NCBI GenBank assembly: GCA_913050015.1
Contig: CAJXAZ010000013.1
Span: forward strand, 1-23,202
DNA: 23,202 nucleotides
From: an uncultured Gammaproteobacteria bacterium
GTDB lineage: Bacteria > Pseudomonadota > Gammaproteobacteria > Magnimaribacterales > D2472
Reading direction: 5' to 3'
Shown here: piece after piece, positions 16,222 through 23,202 of the stretch
Layout: every line of letters starts with the position of its first letter
Numbering within the stretch: position 1 is the stretch's first letter
Translations under genes and position numbers: made by a program
The notes under the pieces: generated by a model
The model's input: the letters and a program-made list of their open reading frames with translations, nothing else
Databases searched by the model: none
Told to the model about the DNA's origin: nothing

Positions 16222-16785
16222 CTAAAGATTTATGATAGTTTTTTTACTACCTTCAATTGAAAATGATTTTGGTTCCCCGTTCTCCAAACTTATTTTTGTT
16301 AATGATGTGTAGTCAGGATAAAAGTGAAGAAGGTTAGGGTGTTTTGCTAACTCACCTACAAGAGCATTTATGACCATGAAATGTGAAAAGATAATGGTAT
16401 CTTTGCGCATTCCAAAAACCTGACTTAATATTTTTATTCTCCATTCCATTACCTCTTTTGAAAGATTGCCTATGTCCTCCTTCATTGTCTTGGTGAGCCA
16501 TTGTTTTTTTTCGTTAGCATCTATATTTCCTGAGGGAATTTCAGAAAAGACATCATTGATAATAATTTCTTTATTAAATTTCTTTGCTAAAGGTATTGCT
16601 GTGGATTTAGCCCTAGCCTTTGGGCTGGATACGAATTCATATGAATGTAAATTTTGAAGCTCAGAATGCTCCTCTAAAAGTTTTGCCTGCTTGAATCCAT
16701 CTTCACTTAGATCAGGATCAGGATGATCGCCCCATGATTGAGCAGCTTCACCGTGCCTAATTAAAATTATATTAATCTCTGACAT
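16222..16785 (-). CDS. Histidine phosphatase (phosphoglycerate mutase-like) family protein
   Basis: A 187-residue branch-1 histidine phosphatase. The catalytic motif is IRHGEAA (9-15, nucleophile His11), with SSPKARAKST (53-62) contributing the second arginine, Glu82 as the likely acid residue, and the second histidine His135 in FSHFMVINALV. The family includes SixA, CobC and GpmB-like phosphatases. The sequence does not fix the substrate, and no cobalamin genes are nearby. The GDHPDPDLSEDGFKQA stretch after the motif is typical of uncharacterised members. It starts 30 bases from the divergent rsmE gene and is separated from fis downstream by 63 AT-rich bases. In that gap I see a TATATT hexamer but no convincing -35 or terminator. 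Confidence 0.87.
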   Translation of the reverse strand: MSEINIILIRHGEAAQSWGDHPDPDLSEDGFKQAKLLEEHSELQNLHSYEFVSSPKARAKSTAIPLAKKFNKEIIINDVFSEIPSGNIDANEKKQWLTKTMKEDIGNLSKEVMEWRIKILSQVFGMRKDTIIFSHFMVINALVGELAKHPNLLHFYPDYTSLTKISLENGEPKSFSIEGSKKTIINL

Positions 16786-16809
16786 TTATATTGAACCTGT
16801 AGCTATAAT
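16779..16809 (+). promoter_or_regulatory. Candidate sigma-70 promoter for the rsmE-gshB-tonB-ruvX-dnaG run
   Basis: The 30-base divergent gap holds a perfect TATAAT at 16804-16809. A CTGACA (one mismatch to TTGACA) lies at 16779-16784, overlapping the start codon of the divergent histidine phosphatase. The spacer is 19 bases, longer than the ideal 17. Transcription would begin near 16816, the first base of the rsmE GTG, so the mRNA may have no leader. In an AT-rich genome a TATAAT alone is weak evidence. Confidence 0.4.
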
Positions 16810-16815
16810 GTTAGT

Positions 16816-17550
16816 GTGAGAATCCATAGAATATATTGTAAATCAGTATCAGAAACAAATAATGTTTTTGACTTAGATCAATCTCAGTCAATTCATATGA
16901 CTAGGGTTCTAAGGCTAAAAATTGATGAAGAGGTTGATGTTTTCGATGGCGAAGGCTCATCTGCGATATGTAAAATATCTGCAATATCAAGAAATGCTAT
17001 AACTCTCGAAAGGATATCTTCTGTTAAATCATTAAATATAGAAGCAGAAAAAATTATTTGCATCGTTCCCTTCATAAAAAAAGACAACTTTCACTTCATG
17101 CTCCAAAAACTAACAGAAATAGGTGTATCACATTTAATTTTGTATAGACCTGATCTGATTGATCAAAGTATTGCTAGAAAAGATATCTTAAAATTAGCAG
17201 AAAAAGCAGAAGAGGTTGTCATAAATGCCTGTAAGCAATGTGGCTCAAATTTTCTGCCAAAAATGTCTATTTCAGAGAATCTTAGTGCCGCACTAAACAA
17301 TGTAGGTGGCGATGATGGTATTTATGCTTTTGATGTTGAAGCTATAAAAGCCTTTGAAACAGAAGAATTAACAGATCAGCTGTCTGTATCTTTTGTAACA
17401 GGCCCAGAATCTGGTTTTTCTGAAGAGGAAAAGAGCTTTTTAAGTAATAATGACGTGAAAATGAGACTTATAGGAAAGAATGTCCTTAGAGCTGAGACAG
17501 CTCCTTTAGTAATTTCTACCTTAATTCAAAACCACTTTGGTAGAATTTAA
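16816..17550 (+). CDS. rsmE: 16S rRNA (uracil-1498-N3)-methyltransferase RsmE
   Basis: SAM-dependent SPOUT methyltransferase that modifies U1498 in the decoding region of 16S rRNA. The 244-residue product starts with the typical MRIHRIYC and an N-terminal PUA-like RNA-binding domain (about 1-75). It ends with the trefoil-knot SAM site: VTGPESGFSEEE, then LIGKNVLRAETAPLVISTL. The GTG start at 16816 fits the conserved N-terminus; no alternative start lies close downstream, and no Shine-Dalgarno is present. It is followed by gshB after 2 bases. In Pseudomonas rsmE and gshB also lie in the same region. Confidence 0.95.
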   Translation: MRIHRIYCKSVSETNNVFDLDQSQSIHMTRVLRLKIDEEVDVFDGEGSSAICKISAISRNAITLERISSVKSLNIEAEKIICIVPFIKKDNFHFMLQKLTEIGVSHLILYRPDLIDQSIARKDILKLAEKAEEVVINACKQCGSNFLPKMSISENLSAALNNVGGDDGIYAFDVEAIKAFETEELTDQLSVSFVTGPESGFSEEEKSFLSNNDVKMRLIGKNVLRAETAPLVISTLIQNHFGRI

Positions 17551-17552
17551 CT

Positions 17553-18479
17553 ATGAATAAGAAATTACTTTTTATTACGGATCCGTTAAAAGGGCTTAAT
17601 CCTAAAAAAGATACATCAATTTTTATGATGGAGGAATCTATTGCTCTTGGGTACAAGCCTCATCAATGTGAAATGAAGGATCTTTATATACAAGAAGGTG
17701 ATGTTTTTGCAGACGCTAGAAGCATCATTTCTGCAGGAACAACTCAAATAGAAGGCATTAAAAAAGAAGCAATTAAAGTCTCAGATTTTTCTTATTCTTT
17801 CATGAGAAAAGATCCGCCTGTAGATACTAATTATATAAACGCATTACATTTGTTAGGACTTGCCGAGAAGCAAGGCGCTACTGTATTTAATAAACCTAAT
17901 TCAATTAAAGAATTCAATGAAAAAATATTTGCCATTCATTTTAAGGAATTCATTCCAACAACATTAATAACTTCAAATATTACTAAAATAATAGAGTTTC
18001 AAGCTAATCATGAAATTATCATAGTAAAGCCTTTGGACGGAATGGGCGGTTCATCTATTTATAAGATGGAAGATATGGAAGATGATAATTTAGATATTCT
18101 GCTAGATATGACAGACGATGAATCCACTCAAATTGTAATTCAAGAATTCTTACCTCAAATTTATGATGGTGATTTCAGAATTTTGGTTATCCATGGAAAG
18201 CCTTTCCCAAAGACCTTAGCTAGAATTCCCCAGGGCGATAGTTTTAAAGGCAATTTAGCAGCCGGAGGAAAGGGTGTTGTTATGGATATAACTAAGAAGC
18301 AGCAAGAGGTTGGAGAAATTATTGGAAAATATTTAGTAGAAAAGGGTATTAATTTTGCAGGGATCGACATGATAGGCGAGTATTTAACTGAAATAAATAT
18401 CACAAGCCCTACATGCGCGAGAGAAATCTATTCTCAATCAGGAATGAATCCTATTGCAGAATATTTAAGCGAGTTATGA
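17553..18479 (+). CDS. gshB: Glutathione synthetase
   Basis: Joins gamma-glutamylcysteine and glycine to give glutathione. The 308-residue ATP-grasp enzyme shows FITDPLKGLNPKKDTS at the N-terminus, FMRKDPP, NKPNSIKEFNEKIFA, KPLDGMGGSSIY (ATP loop), GDFRILVIHGKPFP, NLAAGGKG and the metal-binding end GIDMIGEYLTEINITSPT. Length is about that of E. coli GshB (316). gshA is not in the window. The stop overlaps the ATG of the TonB-family gene (ATGA), consistent with the gshB-tonB-(yqgE)-ruvX order of gammaproteobacteria. Confidence 0.97.
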   Translation: MNKKLLFITDPLKGLNPKKDTSIFMMEESIALGYKPHQCEMKDLYIQEGDVFADARSIISAGTTQIEGIKKEAIKVSDFSYSFMRKDPPVDTNYINALHLLGLAEKQGATVFNKPNSIKEFNEKIFAIHFKEFIPTTLITSNITKIIEFQANHEIIIVKPLDGMGGSSIYKMEDMEDDNLDILLDMTDDESTQIVIQEFLPQIYDGDFRILVIHGKPFPKTLARIPQGDSFKGNLAAGGKGVVMDITKKQQEVGEIIGKYLVEKGINFAGIDMIGEYLTEINITSPTCAREIYSQSGMNPIAEYLSEL

Positions 18480-19102
18480 CTTCGATACTATCTGCACAAA
18501 AGGTTAGCAAGCGATCCTTAACTCTTAACAAATCATTCTTTCTATCTTTGATAATTCATTTATGTCTTATTTTTGGGGTCACATTTACAACTTTTTACAA
18601 AATGCCTCTTTTAGAAAGCTCATCAATTATCAATGTAAAGTTTGCGAATGCTTCAGAGGACTTGATTGGTCAAGAGGGCTCGTCAAGCGAAAGTATCTCT
18701 CAAGATACTGAAGAATCTGATTTGTGGAGCAAAAAAGAAGTTAACGAAAATAATTTTCAGGCCTATAAAGTAAAAAAGCTAGAAGCCAACTCAACGGTTA
18801 ACAACGAAGAGGCGATGTACCTAAATCTTTGGCAGAGAAATATAGAATCAACTGGCGACAAGATGATTTCAGCTGCAGATAAAATCCTTGAGAATAGTAA
18901 AGTTCAAATAATGGCAACTATTGATTCGTTTGGAAATTTAATTAAATCAGAAATACTTATCTCTTCTGGAGATATATCTGTGGATGAAATGGCTATAAAA
19001 ATATTAGAAGAATCTGCGCCTTTTGCGCCTTTTGATCCTAAGATGCTAAACGAGTATAGTTTTTTAGAAATAGTAAGAGATTGGAATTTCTCAAGTAATT
19101 AA
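18476..19102 (+). CDS. TonB-family energy-transducer protein without a proline-rich linker
   Basis: The product is 208 residues from the ATG at 18476, which overlaps the gshB stop (ATGA). An in-frame ATG at 18413 would overlap gshB by 67 bases and add 21 residues that look like a shadow of gshB. It has a short basic cytoplasmic start, one membrane segment (about 21-41) containing the SLIIHLCL pattern seen in TonB/TolA, a linker, and a C-terminal TonB-like domain (about 115-205) ending APFAPFDP ... FLEIVRDWNF. TonB proteins couple the inner-membrane proton gradient to outer-membrane transporters. The linker is Ser/Glu/Asn-rich instead of Pro-Lys/Glu repeats, which may limit its periplasmic reach. 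No exbB, exbD or receptor gene is nearby. Position between gshB and ruvX matches the tonB of Pseudomonas. Confidence 0.82.
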   Translation: MTSILSAQKVSKRSLTLNKSFFLSLIIHLCLIFGVTFTTFYKMPLLESSSIINVKFANASEDLIGQEGSSSESISQDTEESDLWSKKEVNENNFQAYKVKKLEANSTVNNEEAMYLNLWQRNIESTGDKMISAADKILENSKVQIMATIDSFGNLIKSEILISSGDISVDEMAIKILEESAPFAPFDPKMLNEYSFLEIVRDWNFSSN

Positions 19103-19492
19103 ATGCAAATAGTAGCTTTCGATTTTGGAACCAAGAAGATTGGCATAGCTGTTGGTCAGACCCAAACAATGACCTCATCACCATTAGATATTGTTTTTAG
19201 TAAAAATAATAAGATAAATTGGGATGACATCATGGCAATCTTAGAAGAATGGAAGCCAGGGCTTATATTAGTTGGTAAACCATTAAATATGGATGGAACA
19301 GACAGTGATATCATGAAGAAAGTAGATGTTTTTTATAAAAAACTAGAAAAATTAGCTAAAGTGAAATGTGAATACGTTGACGAAAGACTCACTAGCTTTG
19401 AAGCAAGACAGAATTTAGGTGAATTGAAAACTGACTTGATAGATGCCCACGCAGCAAAAATTTTAATAGATAACTGGTTCAATAAGAGTTAA
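19103..19492 (+). CDS. ruvX: RuvX/YqgF family Holliday-junction-resolvase-like protein
   Basis: A 129-residue RNase-H-fold protein of the YqgF family, involved in pre-16S rRNA 5'-end processing and described in some bacteria as a Holliday junction resolvase. The acidic active-site positions are visible: Asp7 in AFDFGTKKIGIAVG, the ILVGKPLNMDG strand, Glu in VDERLTSFEA, and Asp in the C-terminal DAHAAKILIDNWF. It begins on the base right after the TonB-family TAA. YqgE/AlgH, which normally lies directly before this gene in gammaproteobacteria, is missing. dnaG follows after 5 bases. Confidence 0.93.
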   Translation: MQIVAFDFGTKKIGIAVGQTQTMTSSPLDIVFSKNNKINWDDIMAILEEWKPGLILVGKPLNMDGTDSDIMKKVDVFYKKLEKLAKVKCEYVDERLTSFEARQNLGELKTDLIDAHAAKILIDNWFNKS

Positions 19493-19497
19493 TAGTC

Positions 19498-21273
19498 ATG
19501 TCCATTCCATCAAGTTTTATCGATCGATTGATCACCTCAGTAAATATCGTAGATATTATTGGCAGACGACTTCAGATTGAAAGAAGGGGTGGAGCTCATT
19601 GGGCTAAATGTCCATTTCATGGAGGTGGCGATGAACGATCTGCATCTTTCAAGATTTACGATGACACGGGAACCTATCATTGCTTTGGATGTAAAGAGTC
19701 GGGCAATGCAATTCATTTTTTAAGAAAACATGACGGCCTTGATTTCATGGAGGCTATTGAACTTCTTGCTTCGTATGTTGGTATGGAAGTTCCACAACAA
19801 GAAAAACCAGTAGACATATCTGGAGCAATTAATATTAATACTAAAGCCGCTGAGGTTTTTGTAGAGCAATTAAAATCTCCAGCAGGAAAGCCGATAATAG
19901 ATTATCTAAAATCTAGAGGCATAAGCGGTGAAACAGCAAAATTCTTTGAGCTAGGTTATTCGATGGAAAGAAATCCATCGCTTCACTCCATTTTATCTCC
20001 TAAATATGAAAAGCAGGATCTAGAAGACTCCGGTTTATTTGGATCAAATGATAACGGTGAAATGTATGACCGTTTTAGAGACAGGCTCATGTTCCCAATA
20101 AGAAATATCAAGGGTGAGCATATAGCATTTGGTGGAAGGCTAACTAAAGATAAGAAAGATCAAGCAAAATACTTAAACTCTCCAGAAACAAAGACATACA
20201 AAAAGAAATATGAGCTTTATGGTCTCTATGAGGCTAGATTAGAAAATAAGCGTCCAGAAACATTATTCCTTGTTGAGGGCTATATGGATGTTATTGGTCT
20301 TCATCAACATGGCATAAAAAATTCTGTTGCCTCTTCTGGAACAGCATTCACCCAAGAACAGCTAAGAAAAATACTAAGTTACACAAATAATATTTTCATA
20401 GTCTTTGACGGCGATGAAGCAGGACAAAAAGCATCATGGAGAGCTGTTGAAAATGCGCTACCTCTTTTAAGAGAGGACATAAGAATGAACTTTATTTTCC
20501 TCAAAGAAGGAGATGACCCAGATAGTTATATTAAAGAAAAAGGGAAAGATGCTTTTATTAAATTAGCAGACGAAGCTACTTCATTCTCTGACTATTTTTT
20601 ACAAACAGTTAAAAAGCAAGACGACCTTTCATCAATAGAAGGACGCTCTATGGTTGCACAATTCGCTATACCTTTAGTCAATAAGATCTTAAACCCAACC
20701 CTAAAGGAAGCTTATATTAGCGAGTTAAGTCATATATGCGATCTAGATTTTGAGAAGTTACTTACAGGAAATGCTCTATTTTCTAAAAGAGATTACTCCA
20801 AACAAGAAGAGATAAAAAAAGTACCTTCAACAATAATGAGAAAATCAGTTTTAGGTGTTTTTACAGCTTTAATTCAGCATCCCACTCTAGCAACAGATAG
20901 AGTCTTCGAACTAATTAAGAAAGATTCAAGATTTTTATTTTTAAATGACGTTCGAAATTTCTATAAAGAAAATCTAGAGGCAGCCCCTTCAATACTTTTT
21001 GAGCAAATAGAAAACGAAAAGATTAAAAATTTATTCGGGGAGGCTTTAGTTTCTGAAATAAAACTTTCAAAAGATGATGGAAGGGCGATGATCCAAGATT
21101 GTATTGAATTAATATCTAAATCTGAAAAAGATAGGGATGAAATACTAAAAGAAAAGTATAATATGCAAGAAATATCATCTGCTGAAAAAAGAGAGCTACA
21201 ACAGCTTATTCTAAAGAAAGAAGAATTATCAGAAGAAGATCAGAAGTTATTAAAAAATTTAAGCTCTAAATAG
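19498..21273 (+). CDS. dnaG: DNA primase DnaG
   Basis: Synthesises RNA primers at the replication fork. The 591-residue product (E. coli 581) has an N-terminal zinc-binding domain with Cys38, His41, Cys62 and Cys65 (CPFH ... CFGC). The catalytic core follows, with DRFRDRLMFPIRN, the TOPRIM motif VEGYMDVIGLH, the SSGTAFT loop and the metal-binding FDGDEAGQKAS, and then a C-terminal helicase-binding region. The gap between the zinc-site pairs is 21 residues instead of the 18 of E. coli, from a GGGDERSAS loop that replaces the usual NEKTPS. rpsU, found upstream of dnaG in the E. coli macromolecular-synthesis operon, is absent; ruvX is 5 bases upstream. rpoD follows after 58 bases. Confidence 0.97.
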   Translation: MSIPSSFIDRLITSVNIVDIIGRRLQIERRGGAHWAKCPFHGGGDERSASFKIYDDTGTYHCFGCKESGNAIHFLRKHDGLDFMEAIELLASYVGMEVPQQEKPVDISGAININTKAAEVFVEQLKSPAGKPIIDYLKSRGISGETAKFFELGYSMERNPSLHSILSPKYEKQDLEDSGLFGSNDNGEMYDRFRDRLMFPIRNIKGEHIAFGGRLTKDKKDQAKYLNSPETKTYKKKYELYGLYEARLENKRPETLFLVEGYMDVIGLHQHGIKNSVASSGTAFTQEQLRKILSYTNNIFIVFDGDEAGQKASWRAVENALPLLREDIRMNFIFLKEGDDPDSYIKEKGKDAFIKLADEATSFSDYFLQTVKKQDDLSSIEGRSMVAQFAIPLVNKILNPTLKEAYISELSHICDLDFEKLLTGNALFSKRDYSKQEEIKKVPSTIMRKSVLGVFTALIQHPTLATDRVFELIKKDSRFLFLNDVRNFYKENLEAAPSILFEQIENEKIKNLFGEALVSEIKLSKDDGRAMIQDCIELISKSEKDRDEILKEKYNMQEISSAEKRELQQLILKKEELSEEDQKLLKNLSSK

Positions 21274-21331
21274 ATTGAAATAATCCTTTTAGTCACAACA
21301 TAGAGCTAATATATTTGGAGTGTAAGGATTC

Positions 21332-23146
21332 GTGGATAAATTAACTAAAAAAGGTTCTAAAATTGCCGAGCTTATTGTCAAAGGAAGAGAGCAGGGCTAT
21401 TTAACTTACGCTGATGTAAACGATCATCTACCTGATGATATCTCTGATCCAGATCAAGTTGACGAAATTATTGGAATGATTAATGACTTGGGTCTTCAAG
21501 TTCATGAAACAGCTCCTGACGCTGACGACCTATTACTAGCAGAGTCAGAAGACTCTGATGATATTGCCCTAGAGCAAGCAGCTGAAGCTCTGGCTGCAGT
21601 AGAGAATGAAACAGGCAGAACAACAGACCCAGTTAGAATGTACATGCGTGAAATGGGTACTGTGGATCTTCTTACTAGAGAAGGTGAGATTGAAATTGCC
21701 AAAAGAATCGAAGAGGGTATGAGAGACCTACTAAACGCTAGTGTTTTTTATCCAAAAACTGTTAATTTCGTTATTAATTACCATCAAATGGTCAAAGATG
21801 GCGAGAAAAAAATCAATGATTTCTTAACTGGTTTCTTAGAAGAAATGGAAGTAGTTCCATCTGCTGGGCCTGGAAGTCAAAGAGCTAAAGAAGAGGCGGC
21901 GGCTGCAGAAGAGTCGGATGAGGAAGTTTCATCTGGACCGGATATGGAAGAAGTTCAAAGAAGAATGACAGCCATTAAGCGTCAATACAATAAAACACTA
22001 AAGACTATAGAATCAAAAGGAAGAGGTTCAAAAGAATCAAATCTAGAACACGAAAAACTAGGTGAAATATTCCAGTTCTTAAAATTCAGCCCAAGAATGT
22101 TTGATGATATTGCATCAATCGCTAGAGATGGCTTGAGTGAGATAAGAGAAAGAGAGAAATTTATTCAAGAGCAACTTGTCAGAAATGCCAGAATGCCTAG
22201 AAAAGATTTCCTTGCTGCCTATGTTGCAAATCTAACAAAAGTAAAATGGGTTGATTCTCTAATGAAAGAGAAGAAGTATAAAAAAGACCTACTTGAAAAA
22301 GTTAAGCAAGACGTTGTGATTGCTCAAAAAGATATTATCGATCTAGAAACTAGAGTTGGCTTAAGCGTTAAAGAAATCAAAGAAGTTAATAGAAACATGT
22401 CTATGGGTGAGACCAAAATGAGACGTGCTAAGAAAGACATGGTTGAGGCTAACTTAAGACTAGTTATATCTATTGCTAAAAAATATACAAACAGAGGACT
22501 TCAGTTCTTAGATTTAATCCAAGAAGGAAATATTGGTTTGATGAAGGCTGTTGATAAATTTGAATATAGAAGAGGGTATAAATTTTCTACTTATGCTACT
22601 TGGTGGATTAGACAGGCTATTACTAGATCAATCGCTGACCAAGCTAGAACAATTAGAATTCCGGTGCATATGATTGAGACTATAAATAAGCTTAATAGAG
22701 TATCTCGTCAGATGATGCAGGAAATGGGTAGAGAGCCTACTCCAGAAGAGTTAAGTAAAGAGCTTGATATGCCTGAGGATAAAGTTAGAAAGGTATTAAA
22801 AATTGCTAAAGAGCCAATTTCGACAGAAACACCGATAGGTGACGATGAAGACTCAAGTTTAGGTGACTTTATTGAAGATACGGTTATTGAATCTCCTCTT
22901 GATAATGCTACTGAAGATAGTCTACACTTTGCAACCGATGACGTGCTTGCATCATTAACTGCAAGAGAAGCGAAGGTGCTTAGAATGAGATTTGGTATTG
23001 GAATGAATACCGATCACACTCTTGAAGAAGTTGGAAAACAGTTTGATGTGACAAGAGAAAGAATTCGTCAGATTGAAGCAAAAGCTTTAAGAAAACTTAG
23101 ACATCCTAGTAGATCTAGTCATTTAAAAAGTTTCTTAGACGATTAA
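21332..23146 (+). CDS. rpoD: RNA polymerase primary sigma factor RpoD (sigma-70)
   Basis: The 604-residue housekeeping sigma factor (E. coli 613). Region 1.1 spans about 1-80, and region 1.2 starts at DPVRMYMREMG. A large non-conserved insert (about 130-370) is typical of proteobacteria. Region 2 (about 373-450) has the core-binding and -10 recognition stretch YKFSTYATWWIRQAITRSIA. Region 4.2 has the -35 helix-turn-helix TLEEVGKQFDVTRERIRQI, and the protein ends SHLKSFLDD. The start is a GTG; GGAG at 21317-21320 and AAGGA at 21324-21328 are possible ribosome sites. The 58-base gap after dnaG contains TTGAAA (21275-21280) and TATATT (21310-21315), but they are too far apart to form one promoter. 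The stop is 5 bases before a tRNA gene. Confidence 0.98.
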   Translation: MDKLTKKGSKIAELIVKGREQGYLTYADVNDHLPDDISDPDQVDEIIGMINDLGLQVHETAPDADDLLLAESEDSDDIALEQAAEALAAVENETGRTTDPVRMYMREMGTVDLLTREGEIEIAKRIEEGMRDLLNASVFYPKTVNFVINYHQMVKDGEKKINDFLTGFLEEMEVVPSAGPGSQRAKEEAAAAEESDEEVSSGPDMEEVQRRMTAIKRQYNKTLKTIESKGRGSKESNLEHEKLGEIFQFLKFSPRMFDDIASIARDGLSEIREREKFIQEQLVRNARMPRKDFLAAYVANLTKVKWVDSLMKEKKYKKDLLEKVKQDVVIAQKDIIDLETRVGLSVKEIKEVNRNMSMGETKMRRAKKDMVEANLRLVISIAKKYTNRGLQFLDLIQEGNIGLMKAVDKFEYRRGYKFSTYATWWIRQAITRSIADQARTIRIPVHMIETINKLNRVSRQMMQEMGREPTPEELSKELDMPEDKVRKVLKIAKEPISTETPIGDDEDSSLGDFIEDTVIESPLDNATEDSLHFATDDVLASLTAREAKVLRMRFGIGMNTDHTLEEVGKQFDVTRERIRQIEAKALRKLRHPSRSSHLKSFLDD

Positions 23147-23151
23147 GTTTC

Positions 23152-23202
23152 GGGCCTGTAGCTCAGTTGGTTAGAGCAGTGGACTCATAATCCATTGGTC
23201 GG
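23152..23202 (+). tRNA. tRNA with CAT anticodon, probably tRNA-Ile2 (lysidine-modified); 3' part beyond window
   Basis: About 51 of 77 bases are present. Visible are the acceptor 5' strand GGGCCTG, TA, the D-arm (GCTC ... GAGC with a TTGG loop), an anticodon arm with stem GTGGA/TCCAT (a G-T pair at 27-43) and loop CTCATAA, and the TTGGTCG variable region. The anticodon CAT fits initiator or elongator Met, or Ile2. C at positions 4 and 5 agrees with the C4-G69/C5-G68 pairs known to guide TilS. The TTGGTCG segment also matches E. coli Ile2, and E. coli ileX likewise lies close to rpoD. Elongator tRNA-Met remains possible until the T-arm and acceptor 3' strand are seen. Confidence 0.85.

Noticed and set aside
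16791..16796. TTGAAC as the -35 element for TATAAT at 16804
   Set aside because: The spacer would be only 7 bases, which is incompatible with sigma-70 promoters.
18413..18475. An upstream ATG extending the TonB-family protein by 21 residues
   Set aside because: The extra residues lie in the conserved end of gshB and the ATG at 18476 makes the usual ATGA overlap, followed by a normal anchor.
21274..21331. A promoter for rpoD in the gap after dnaG
   Set aside because: TTGAAA at 21275 and TATATT at 21310 are 29 bases apart, and no better pair was found by eye.
1..23202. CRISPR arrays, insertion sequences, prophage or direct-repeat families
   Set aside because: Reading through found no repeated spacer pattern, transposase, integrase or terminal repeats; genes fill nearly the whole window.

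Overview
This window looks like a compact chromosomal segment of an AT-rich, probably streamlined and aerobic gammaproteobacterium, perhaps a marine lineage such as SAR86; that placement is inference. The grounds are a Fis homologue at the head of purH-purD, an lptD with the four-cysteine pattern, a gammaproteobacterial-type rpoD with a large insert between regions 1.2 and 2.1, a Coq7-type ubiquinone hydroxylase, the pairing of lptD with amgK-murU as in Pseudomonas, low G+C by eye, frequent TTG/GTG starts, and almost no intergenic DNA. No mobile element, CRISPR array, rRNA or long repeat was seen, and no stretch over 100 bases lacks a gene.

Layout. (1) Positions 1-3127, minus strand: a DsbA-fold isomerase-like gene, then lptD and the first codons of surA (outer-membrane LPS export and porin chaperoning), with a candidate sigma-E promoter in front of lptD. 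(2) Positions 3174-12449, plus strand: one long run of genes that overlap or lie a few bases apart. It holds two short-chain dehydrogenases, amgK and murU (peptidoglycan sugar recycling), rpe, a secreted DUF192 protein, trpE-trpG-trpD-trpC and a small SF2 helicase. (3) Positions 12451-16158, minus strand: fis-purH-purD-coq7, each gene overlapping the next. The two runs converge with a single base between stop codons. (4) Positions 16222-16785, minus strand: a histidine phosphatase, divergent from the last block. (5) Positions 16816-23202, plus strand: rsmE, gshB, a TonB-family protein, ruvX, dnaG, rpoD and, 5 bases after rpoD, the 5' part of a CAT-anticodon tRNA that looks like tRNA-Ile2.

The window is mostly core metabolism: envelope biogenesis, tryptophan, purine, glutathione and ubiquinone synthesis, and replication/transcription initiation. 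I found no clear undescribed system. The points most worth a second look are the sigma-E-like element before lptD, an SDR that has lost most of its catalytic tetrad and sits in a three-gene insert between lptD and amgK, a lone helicase translationally coupled to trpC, the rpoD-tRNA junction, and the possibly leaderless rsmE.
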